Part shown: piece after piece, positions 51,201-63,200 of the stretch
Layout: the number at the start of each line of letters is the position of its first letter
How positions within the stretch are numbered: the first letter of the stretch is position 1
NCBI GenBank assembly: GCA_013400115.1
Contig: VXBP01004442.1
Coordinates: forward strand, 1,119 to 65,118
Reading direction: 5' to 3'
Length of the DNA stretch: 64,000 bases
DNA from: Rhinopomastus cyanomelas
Lineage: Eukaryota; Chordata; Aves; Bucerotiformes; Rhinopomastidae
The notes under the pieces: generated by a model
The model's database searches: none
Seen by the model: only the letters and a program-made list of their open reading frames with translations
Told to the model about the DNA's origin: nothing
Made by a program: the position numbers and the translations under genes

Positions 51201-54200
51201 ATGAGGTCACCTGGGAGCCTCCTCTTCTCCAGACTCAACAGCCCCAACTCTCTCAGTCTGGCCTCACAGCAGAGCTGCTCCAGCCCTCTGATCATCCTCA
51301 TGGCCCTCCTCTGCACTCACTCCAGCACATCCACATCCTTGTAATAAGGGTGGGTTCTCAGAAGTGCAGGCACGGAAGCAAACAGTGGAAACGATTCTGT
51401 CTGTCAGGGTTCGACTGGCTTGGGCACATACCACAAGAAAGATGTGAGTTGGCAGAGGCTTTGTGTGGTTTGCAGAAGAGAAACAGAAGGACATAGTGTT
51501 CAGTTGCTTAACAGTGACTTCACAAAGTTGCCCAGAAAGAATTGCATACACCCGTAACTGTGGGAAATTTAAACACCAAATACAGACTGACTTGCCTCAG
51601 AGGTTTAAATTTTTGCCTTTGAAGAGCGGGCTAAGTTCAGCCAGTTCTGCTGTTGCTCAGAGCAGTGAAACTGTAAGAAAGCTGATGCTACAATCTGTAA
51701 ATGGCTATGTGATTCTTGATTTAATTCGACAGAACTATTAAAGCTGGAAAGGATCAGCAAGTCCAGCCCTGCTCCCACCAGCTCAGGCTGTGGCAGCGGT
51801 ATTGGACTGGATGGTCTTTTGAGGTCCCTTCCAGTCCCTGATGTTCTGTGATTCTGTGTAAGCCTGTTGTAGGGTTGGAGAATGTCAGCATGATACAGGA
51901 ACACGGGTGGTTGTAGGTGGTTTAGAGTGGTTGTAGTTCCACATCAGGTTGATTTCCACTGTGGGCTGAGCTTCCCGTCCATTAGGCAGCAGAGAAAGCA
52001 GTGACACAGGGGAAATGAAACACTGGAGCCAGAGGTTTAGTTTCAGAAGTGGAAGATAGTTGCCTGGTGGGATCTGGAAAGATCTCTCTCCTTTGTGTAA
52101 TCTGGGAAGAAGCCTCTTTTGAATTAAACCCTGCTCTGGAAGGGGGATTGGACTGCATGATCTCCTGTGATCCCTTCCAATCCCTAAAGGTGTGTGATTC
52201 TGTGACATCTCGTCAGCCTTTGCTTGCAGCGGTGTGCTGATGCGCTTTGGGAGGCTGGTCGTGTCATCAGCCATGGGTGGACCACTCAGTGGCCTGTCTC
52301 CTCCTGTTGTGTGCGTGGCAGGGATTCTGAGCTGTGGTGAGGGAAGGCAGAGGTGCAGGGTTGTTTGGCTGGGCCAGTCTGGGGAGCCGAATGCTTAAGA
52401 TAAAGTTCTTGATGCTTGTTATTGTGTTAAAGTTACAGCATCCTATTCTAAACCTTGAAGTCCCTGTTAGAGACTCGGTGTGCTTTGGCTTTAGAAGGAC
52501 TGCTGTTGTGAGTCTCAGAATTGTTTAGGCTGGCAAAGCCCTCTGAGCTCAGCCAGCCCAGCCCAGGACCTAACTTCACCCCATCGGCCTGACCGGGACA
52601 CCAAGGGCCAGGCTGTCCTTCAACACCTCCAGGGATGGGGACTCCTCCACTGCCCTGGGCAGCCCAGTCCAGTGTCTGGTCAAATACAGAGTGAATATAG
52701 AGACCATCTTCTGGCTATGCTACTTTAGAACCACCTTGTTAGCATCTAATTATCTTGTTTCGTGGGTTGTGGTGTTTTTTAGAGGCATTATTCAACTAGC
52801 ACATCTTCAGGCACTTATGTGGGGGGTCTCATTGTCATCTCTTTATCTACTGCCCCTAGAAAAAATGAGCCTTTCTGAGTTTGAACATACATACCTCTGG
52901 GTGTTATTTGTGATACTTTTCTCATCAGGTACTGAAATCCTTGTTTCAACTGTGTTCACAGGCTAAGGAGTGCAATGGTGTCAAGGTTCCCATTGATACC
53001 AGCAAACCTAACCCTAATGAGGTGGAGTTTGATAACCTGTATTTGGACATGAACGGTATCATTCACCCCTGTACGCATCCGGAAGACAAGTAAGGCCATT
53101 TCTTTTCTCATCTCTGGTTTTGACAGTCCTGTAACCCAGCCTAAGGAGCACGGACATCAGCAGGAAGCACAGTTATTGTCTGTCTGTATGTCACGTGGGG
53201 ATAAGATCGCGTAACCCCTCACCATCGAAATAAAGGAGAAGCACCTCTGATCAAAAGCACCCCAACAGAAAACCAAAAGGCACTGAGAAAGTCCTTATCA
53301 CCAGAAAAATCCACCCAAACCCATCAGAAAATGTTCATTTAACTTACAGTCCAGGGTATCATCCGAGTTTGGTCTGTTCCAGCTGCAGTAGCCTGTCTGC
53401 AGAGAGGGAGAGTCGTGCAGAGAGACAGCACAGATGCGCTCTCCTCAGGCGTCTCTGCAAGCAGCCTCCCTCTTACACTACGGTGCTGCTTCAAGAGCTT
53501 CCCCCTGAAGCAGACAGCTGTTGTTATCCAATCCAGACTCTCCCCCTCCAGGCTGCCTGGTTTCAGAGGACTGTTTTTCTCCACGCTCCTCCACGAGAAT
53601 CTGAGCATTCCGAGTTTCTCATCATTAAAAAGGAGCCATCCGTGTGTCAGCCTCAGTTCTCAGCACTTCACCTCTTACAAGTGGGTTTTCTTGATGGCAT
53701 TTTGGGTGTTAAATCGGATGTTTCATGTTTTAGGCCGGCACCCAAGAATGAAGATGAAATGATGGTTGCGATTTTTGAGTACATAGACAGGATCTTCAAC
53801 ATTGTGCGACCACGGCGACTTCTCTACATGGCTATAGACGGCGTAGTAAGTGCTGATGGATCTGGTTCCCAGTAGTGACTGTCTGTAAACATCTATTCTC
53901 GTAAGATCCTTTGGGAAGTAGTTTTCTAATATTAAAAACTGGAAGTATGTATTTCCAAAGGAGAGCATCTCCAGTGATCAGAGGGCTGGAGCACCTCCCC
54001 TCTGAGGACAAGCTGAGCAAGGTGGGGTTGTTGAGCCTGGAGAAGAGCAGGCTTCCAGCTGACCTTCCAACAGCTTCCCAGTCTCTGAAGGGGGCTACAA
54101 GAGAGCTGGGGGGAGGGCTTGGTAGTGAGAGGCCAAGGGGAAAGGGTTCCAGACCTGAAGAGGGGAGACTGAGGCTGGACATGAGGAGCCAGCTCTTTGC

Positions 54201-57200
54201 TGTGAGGGTGGGGAGATGCTGGAACAGGTTGCCCAAGGCAGTTGTGGCTGCCCCATCCCTGGCAGTGTTGACAGGCAGGTTGGCTGGAGCCTTGAATAAC
54301 CTCCTCTGGTGAAGGTGTCCCTGCCTGTGCAGGGGGGTTGGAACTACACGATCTTTAAGGTCCTTTCCTGCACTGGCCATTCTGTGATTCTGAGTAAAAT
54401 AGATCATTAATTAATTTTGTTGAAGACAGTTACAAGTATTTATGGGTTTTGTAGTCCACAGGCCTGTATGAGCTGGATAATGTAGTCTGCTGCAGTCTCC
54501 TGGAAAGCAGGAAACTTCTCTCAGAACTTCTTTCTCACTCTGTGACTACTTCAGTTCCCCCCTTCTGTGGCTTTAGCCATCCTGTGTGCCACAGGCTGGG
54601 AAAGACACTTGAGTGATGGCATGTAAAATGGGTGGTGACTCAGTTGTGCCAGGGATTGTTTCAGTAACTAGCCACGAGGAGTATTTGAGGCTGATGGCTT
54701 GTCCTTGTCCATCCCTGATCCTTCCCTCTGCTTGGTACATCAGTTGCTTTGATGAATGGTGCCATCTCTTCTCAATAACTTTGCTTTCCTGAGTCCTTAT
54801 TTCATCCAGGTTGTGTAGTCTTGCTGAGAGATGCCACGATGGCCTAGCAGACTGCTTGTAGGCTTCTTAAGCCTAGAAAAACAGCCAAAGCTTTTCAGTT
54901 TCTCGACGGAAAAATTAGTATCATTAATTAAAAGGGGTTTTAGCCTGGATTCCAGTGCAGGATGATGTGTGTGTACATAGAAGTAATCCTGGCTAACTGT
55001 TCATGCAGCCTGTTAATAACCCCCCCGTCTGCCACCGGGCATCACTAACTCCTGTCTGCCATAGTCTCTTTATTCTTGAGTTGTGAGTGCAGGAGTCTTG
55101 TTGGAGGAAAAGAACTTAATAACATTCATAGAATCCTTCAGGTTGGAAAAGACCCCATGGATCATAGAGTACAAACATCACCCCTACTCCACAAGGTCAC
55201 CCCTAAACCACATTGCATCTAAGTGACTTTTAAACACATCCAGGGATGGGGGTTCACCCACCACCCTGGGCAGCCCAGTCCAGTGCCAGAAATAAATACG
55301 GGTTTCAGATCAGTGTCAGTGGAAGCTACATTTATTTTGCAAAGCAAACTCTGAATCCATGAGCTTCTGCTGTGGGGAAATCCCTGTTTCACTCACAGTT
55401 CAGACTGCTGCCTTCTGAAACACTTGTGCTGTTACAGACTGGCTGATTTTCGAAGCCTTAGCTTGGCTGTCCAAAGCAAGTAGCAAAAGGGAGGCGATTC
55501 TCCAGATGCAATAACTGAACCAAGCATTCTGACACCTTCTGTTTTAGGCTCCGCGTGCAAAAATGAATCAACAGCGGTCCAGAAGATTCCGCGCGTCCAA
55601 GGAGGGCATGGAAGCAGCTGAGGAGAAGCAAAAAATAAGACAGGAAATTCTGGCAAAAGGTAAAACTGAGCAGGTTTCTCAAGGGAGAGCTGCCTTGTGT
55701 TGTTCATTTTGTTAAGGTTTAGTGTTTCTCAGTGGACACTGTGTCTGTGTTCCTAGGAGACAGGTTAAGGGATAGCAAGCTACAGAATCACAGAACATTA
55801 GGGATTGGAAGGGACCTCAAAAGATCATCCAGGCCAATCCCCCTGCCACAGCAGGATCCCCTAGATCCAGTCACACAGGAACATGGCCAGAGGGGTTTGA
55901 AATGTCTCCAGAGAAGGAGACTCCACAACCCCCCTGGGCAGCCCCTGCCAGGGCTCTGGCACCCTCACTGGGAACAAGGTCCTGCTCAGGTTGATGCAGA
56001 ACCTCCTCTGCTCCAGCTCACACCCACTGCCCCTTGTCCTGTCACTGGGTGCCCCTGAGCAGAGCCTGGCTCCATCCTCCTGACACCCACCCTTCACATC
56101 TTGATCAACATCCATGGGGTCACCCCTCAGACTCCCTTTTTCCCAGCTCCAGAGCCCCAGCTCCCTCAGCCTCTCCTCAGCAGGGAGATGATTCTCTCCC
56201 TGCATCCCTGTGGCTCTGTGATGAGCTCTCTCCAGCAGTTCTTTGTCCTCCTTGAACTGAGTGTCCCAGAACTGGGCACAACCATCCAGATGTGGTCTCC
56301 CCAGGGCAGAGTAGAGGGGGAGGAGAACCTCTGTCAATCTGCTGACCACTCCCCTCCTGAAGGATGCATCTGTTTGCCAAAGTGAAGAACTTAGGAGATT
56401 AAACCAAAACATCACTTTTTCTTGTGTTTCCTGCCTGAAATGGGTGTTTAAATATTCTCAATTCATTTAGATGCAAATGGAACAGGGATGGATGCAGTAG
56501 TGGGGATCTCACCAAAACCCTTAGGAAGGAAATACAGATTCGTGGAGCTTTTTGAAAGGAGAGCCAAGGCTTAAAAGCAGAGATCAAACAAGAATGCTAC
56601 TGCCTAGGAATGATGAGCTGTGAGTAGGGGTAACTGCCTGCCAGCAGAACCTCTAAACTCTGCAAAGAAGTAAAGCCACTGCAGCATTCTCTGGGCAAGA
56701 GGGACATGACATGGGTGTGTAGCTGGCTGAGGGGTGACCCCATGGATGTTGATCAGTATGTGAAGTGTGGGTGTCAGGAGGGTGGAGCTGGACTCTGTTC
56801 AGGGGCATCTCATGACAGGACAAGGGGCAGCAGGTGTGAGCTGGAACAGAGGAGGTTCCACCTCAATCTGAGAAGGAACTTCATGGTGAGGGTGACAGAT
56901 TCCTGGCAGGGGCTGCCCAGGGGGCTTGTGGAGTCTCCTTCTCTGGAGACATTCAAAACTCACTTTGATGAGTTCCTGTGCAACTGGATCTAGGTGATCC
57001 TGCTGTGGCAGGTGGGTTGGACTGGATGATCTTTTGGGGTCCCTTCCAACCCCTAATGCTCTGTAATTCTGTGTAACGACTTCAGGTGACTGTGTAGGAG
57101 CAGTGAAAGCTGTAGCCCAAGTGAGAGGGCCTCGTGTAACATAGTCAAAGATTAAAGAGGGAAGACAAAGACATTTTAACATTTCTTCCTGTAGCATTTC

Positions 57201-60200
57201 TAGACTCTTCAGACCCTTTATGAAGCTCAGAGATGAGAGAAGTTGGTGTAACCCTGTTTGTGAGCCCAGGTGGATAGATAGTAGAAATGTAGGGGAGACT
57301 ATGCAAGACAAGAATTATTTCCTCATGTTTTATCTCCTTTAGCAAAGCTTGAGATTTCTTTCACAGTCTTTTGACAGAGTAGGTAGTGCAATCACTTTTC
57401 TGAAGTAACAGTGTTTGTCGCTGTACTAACACCTTGTTTTGAGATGAAGATAATACAATGGTGAGAGCTGGTTTTGTTTTGTTGCCTTTGTTTTGGTTTG
57501 GTGGGGTTTTTTTAACTAATTCTCAGTGTGTGTTGTTATCAGGGGAGCCATCTGTGCTTTTCTAATACAAAAATGCTTTTAATGTTCCAGCCTGATTGAC
57601 TTCTGTGCGATGTTTCTATTGCTCTAGGTGGCATTCTTCCTCCAGAAGAAGTGAAGGAGAGATTTGACAGCAATTGTATCACCCCAGTAAGTAATCTTTC
57701 GCACTCAAACCAGCAATTGCCTGTCTGTGAATGAAGGTTTTAATTTATTTCCTTCCTTCCTTCCCTTTTTTAGGGAACGGAGTTTATGGACAATCTCGCC
57801 AAGTGTCTCCGCTATTACATCGCCGACCGGTTGAACAGTGACCCGGGGTGGAAAAACCTGACAGTAAGTTTCACACTTTCCTACTTCAGGGAAATGGAGG
57901 TGATCTGTTAGGCTGGGTTGGGAGGTGGCTGAGGAGTATAAATTTAACAGATTAGGCCAATCTTCTGGCACGTGCTTTTACTGGTGATGGATCAACTGGG
58001 GCTTTGGAGATACAATCACACAACATAACAGGGCCATTAGTTTTGATTTCCTTGAAGAGCAGTGCAAGGATTTGGTAGTAGAAGCCACAGTTTAATACAA
58101 TGTGAGGCAGGGTGTCAGGAATGCTGCTTATAGGTATTCTTTTCACTACTGATTTTTAAACTCATTTGCTGCCTCGTGTAGGCTGTTTGGTCACAGAATC
58201 ACAGAACATTAGGGACTGGAAGGGACCTCGAAAGATCAGCCAGTCCAATCCCTCTGCCACAGCAGGATCACCTAGACCAAGTAGCACAGGAACGTGGCCA
58301 GGCAGGTCTTAAACATCTCCAGACAAGGAGACTTCACAACCCCTCACTGGGAAGAAGGTTCTTCTCACACTGATGGGGAACCTCCTCTGCTCCAGCTCAC
58401 ACCCACTGCCCCTTGTCCTGTCACTGGGTGCCCCTGAGCAGAGCCTGGCTCCATCCTCCTCACACCCACCCTTCACATATTGATCAACATTCATGGGGTC
58501 ACCCCTCAGGCTCCTTTTCCCAGCTCCCTCAGCCTGTCCTCAGCAGGGAGATGCTCCCCTCCCTCTATCATCCCTGTGGCTCTGCGCTGGGCTCTCTCCA
58601 GCAGTTCTACATTCTTCTTGAACTGAGTGGCCCAGAACTGGGCACAATCATCCAGATGTAGTCTCCTCAGGGCAGAGTAGGGAGGGAGGAGAACCTCTGT
58701 CAATCTGCTAGCCACCCCCTTCTGATCCACTCCAGGATGCCATCGTGGCCACAAGGGCACATTGCAGTAGCTCACAGGCAATACAAATAACACATACCAG
58801 CTTCTTGCCTTTCTAGACTTGGAAATCCTCTCCTCCTGTTTCTCAGCCATTCCACTCCCACTGATTTCTGTTTCTGACAGCCTTGGTTTGCTCTGTACAA
58901 GAGGGCAGCACAGTCAGTGTTTTCTCATGGAGCCATCTGCTTTATTTTCCACCAGTTGACTGCTAAAGTGGTCTAATTAGAGGGCAGTTGACTCAGCTTA
59001 ATTCCCGCCCGTCACACATTAGTTGTATGAAAGCTGATGCTCTTCTGGGTGTCAGTATGAGGAGGGGCATGATGTGACAGTACATCAGGGAGCTCAGATC
59101 TGAAGGGAAGCAGGCATCTGTCTGCTTTATCTGGTAGTTCTCTTGCCCATGCTTTGATTGTCCTGATAATTTATTGGGGTCTTGCAGTGTGTTGGTTGGT
59201 GACATGATGCTCATGCAGTGGCATGGAGTTCAACAAGGGCAAAGGCAGGGTTCTCTATCTGGGTCAAGGCAATCCCATGCAAAAATACAGACTGGGAGGA
59301 GGAAGGATTGAGGACAGCCCTGAGGAGAAGGGCTTGGGGGTGGTGGTGGAACAGAAGGTTCTCGGGAGCTGTCAGTGTACACTGGCAGCTCAAAAGGTCA
59401 ACCAAGTCCTGGGCTGCAGCAAAAGGAGCAGTGACAGTCAGATGAGGGAGGGGATTCTCCCCCTCTACTCTGCACTGGTGAGATCCCACCTGAAGTACTG
59501 GGTCCAGTTCTGGAGTCCCCAACAGAAGCAGCTCCTGGAAGATGTCCAGAGGAGAGCAACTCCAGCAGTAGAGGGCTGGAGCACCTCCCCTTTGAGGACA
59601 GGCTGAGTAAGTTGGGGTTGTTCAGTCTGGAGAAGAGGAGGCTCCCAGGTGACCTTTGAGCAGCTTTCTGATCTCTGAAGGGAGCTACAAAAAAGCTGGG
59701 GGAGGGATTTTGACAGGGGTGGTAGCCAGAGGCCAAGGGGAAAGGTTTCCAGCCTTGAAGAGGGGAGACTGAGGTTGGCCATGAGGAACCAATTCTTTGC
59801 TGTGAGGGTGGGGAGATGCTGGAACAGGTTGCCCAGGGCAGTTGTGGCTGCCCCATCCCTGGCAGTGCTGAAGGGCAGGTTGTGTGGGGCCCTGAGTGAC
59901 CTGCTCCAGTGAAGGTTTTGCTGGCTGTGCAGGAGGTTTGGAACTGGGTGATCTTTGAGGTCACTTCCAACCCTGACTGTTCTAGGATTCTGTGTTTTCT
60001 GGGGTGTGAATCCCTGCGCCAGCTTTGTCTTAGGACTGGTAGAGGAGAATGATGACTTATTCATTGGTTCCAGAGTCCTCAGTAATTTTGAATCATTACA
60101 TCATAGTCAAAACAACAAATCAGAATTGCGAGTGTTGGGAAGTCAGTGTATGAACCACAGCAGTTGTGGGTTTTTTACTGTGGTGGTACAAGTTATTTAA

Positions 60201-63200
60201 GTCCTTTAATTGTTTTGCAGGTTATCTTGTCTGATGCTAGCGCTCCTGGAGAAGGTGAACATAAAATAATGGATTATATTAGAAGACAAAGAGGTAAACT
60301 GTTCCCATTTAACTGAATCTTGTTTTAAATCAAGGTGTGATCAGTAATAATTTGCTTTACATGGCTGTGATTGACCCAGTGTCATTTTCTTTTGTGTAGC
60401 TCAGCCAAACCATGACCCAAACACTCATCATTGTCTGTGTGGGGCCGACGGTAAGTTGTTCTCTGTTGCCAGCGGTATCTCTTGTGAAGCTTTCTTGTGC
60501 TGTTTTGTTGTTGGCTAGGGCTGGAGGTTTTAGGCTTTCACTTACATTTGTCTAGATCATTCAGTGTAGTCACAGAATCACAGAGCATTAGGGATTGGAA
60601 GGGACCTTGAAAAAGCATCCAGTTCAGTCCCCCCACCACAGCAGGATCACCTGGATCCAGTCACACAGGAACATGTCCAGGCAGGTTTTAAACATCTCCA
60701 GAGAAGGAGGCTCCACAACCTCCCTGGGAAGCCCCTTCCAGGGCTCTGGCACCCTCACTGAGAACAAGGTCCTTCTCAGACTGATGTGGAACCTCCTCTG
60801 TTCCCTCTGACAGCCCTTTACCCTGTGTCCTATAATTGGGTGCCCCTGAGCAGAGCCTGGCTCCATCCTTCTGACACCCACCCTTCCCATATTGATCAAC
60901 ATCCATGGGGTCACCCCTCAGGCTCCTTTTTTCCCAGCTCCCTCAGCCTCTCCTCATTTGGAAGGCTCTGTGCCATACCTGGGAAAAGCTCTAACACTGT
61001 GTGTCTCTGAAGGACCAGCTTTGCATTTCATGGTACCATCCAGGTGGTTCAGATACCCTTATTCCCCAATGTAGAACCTGCTTTGCTTTTCACCTTTTGT
61101 TTTAAGGAGCTGAAAAATGTTTGTCCTTAACTGTGCTTTGTTCTTCACTTTGAATTCGCAGCCGATCTGATTATGCTTGGCTTAGCTACCCACGAACCCA
61201 ACTTCACCATCATCAGGGAGGAGTTTAAACCAAACAAACCCAAGCCCTGCGCTCTCTGTAACCAGATGGGTCATGAGGTTAAGGACTGCCAAGGTTTACC
61301 CAGAGAGAAACAAGGCAAGGTAAGGATTCTGGTAGTTCTGGCAATTCTTTTTGTTTGAAAGCTAATTTGTGTTTCAATGAGATTGCAGGACGTTAGGGAT
61401 TGGAAGGGACCTTGGAAAATCATCTAGTCCATGACAGAACATTAGGGATTGGAAGGGACCTTGGAAGATCATCCAGTCCATGACAGAACATTAGGGATTG
61501 GAAGGGACCTTGGAAGATCATCCAGTCCATCGCAGTATCACAGAACGTTGGGGGCTGGAAGGGACTTAGTCGAACCCACCTGCCAGAGCAGAATCACTTA
61601 CAGGAGGTTGTACAGGAACACAGCCAGGTGGGTTTTAAACATCTTGAAACATAATACAGATCTTATTATTGGAATTCCCACATTAAGAAGTAAAAATTGA
61701 ACTGCAGCACACAAAGCCCAAACCGAAAGTCATTGCGTGCAGTGTTCTGGGTTTTTTTGGTCTGGAGCTTTTTCACTGGCCAGAGAAAGCAGCCAGGAAG
61801 GTAACAGATGTGCCAGGTGGCCAAATGCTTCCTTGCTGTAAGACCTGCAGAAACTACTTGTCCACCTCTCAGCCTCTCTCAAGATAAGCCTTGAGAACTG
61901 ATCCGAGACACATGAAGTGGAGCTTGGATGCCACGCGGCTCTTTCTTCTCCTTGCAGCACGATGAGTTTGCAGACAGCCTTCCCGCGGCCGAACAAGAGT
62001 TTATCTTCATCCGGTTGTGTGTCTTGCGAGAGGTACGTTGAAGCACCTGCGCTGCCTGCTTTGGGTGAGGGTGTGTGTGAACCCTGCGCTCACGTTACCC
62101 TTTGCCTTTGTGTGTGGTGCAGTATCTGGAGAGAGAACTCACTATGGCCAGTTTGCCTTTCACTTTCGACTTCGAAAGAAGTGTTGATGACTGGGTCTTC
62201 ATGTGCTTCTTTGTGGGAAACGACTTCCTTCCCCACCTGCCATCCCTGGAGATCAGGTAAGTGAGAACATTCTTGTGGATTTATCACAGTATCACAGTAA
62301 TTGTTAAGGTTGGAAAAGACCTTGAAGTTCATCCAGTCCAACCTAAATCCAAATAAACCAAGTGAACCTAACATCTAACGTCTAGCTCATGCCACTCAGC
62401 ACCTCATCCAGCCTAACCTTGAGCACCGCCAGGGATGGCAACTCAACCACCTCTGTGGGCAGCCCATTCCAAAACTGGATCACTCTTTCAGTGAAGAATC
62501 TTTTCCTAATGATGGAGCTTAAGACTACGACCTCTTGTCCTGTCTCCAGCGGCCAGGGAGAAAAGACCAACCCCTGCCTGACTACAGCCACCCTTTAGAT
62601 AGTTATAGACAGCGATAAGGTCACCCCTGAGCCTCCTCTTTTCCAGGCTGAACAAACCCAGCTCCCTCAGCCTCTCCTCACAGGACTTCTCTTCCAGCCC
62701 CTTTACCATTCCAGTTGCCCTTCTCTGGACTTGTTCCAGCACCTCGACCTCCCTCTTAAATTGAGGGGCCCAGAACTGAACACAACACTCCAGGTGAGGT
62801 CTGGCCAGTGCTGAATACAGGGGAAGGAGAACCTCCCTTGACCTGCTCGCCACACCATTCTTGATGCAGGCCAGGATGCCACTGGCCCTCTTGGCCGCCT
62901 GGGCACACTGCTGACTCATGTTCAGTTTGCTGTCCACTAACACCCCCAAGTCTCTCTCCACCTGAGAGCTCTCTAAGAACTCCATTCCCAGCCTGTAGTT
63001 CTGCCTGGGATTGTTATAACCAAAATGCAAACCCCGACACTAGACTTGTTCAAACTCATCCCACTGGAGTCTCCCCATCTCTCCAGCCTGTCCAGGTCCC
63101 TCTGCAGGGCCCTCCTACCCTCCAACAGCTCAACACGAGCTGTTGTTCCTGCTGTGGTTTTGGATTCTAACAACAATCTCATGCTTTGGTTTGTTTTCAG

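Noticed and set aside
50774..51496. 240-residue plus-strand open frame
   Set aside because: It is the antisense of minus-strand CR1 copies at 50784-51345.
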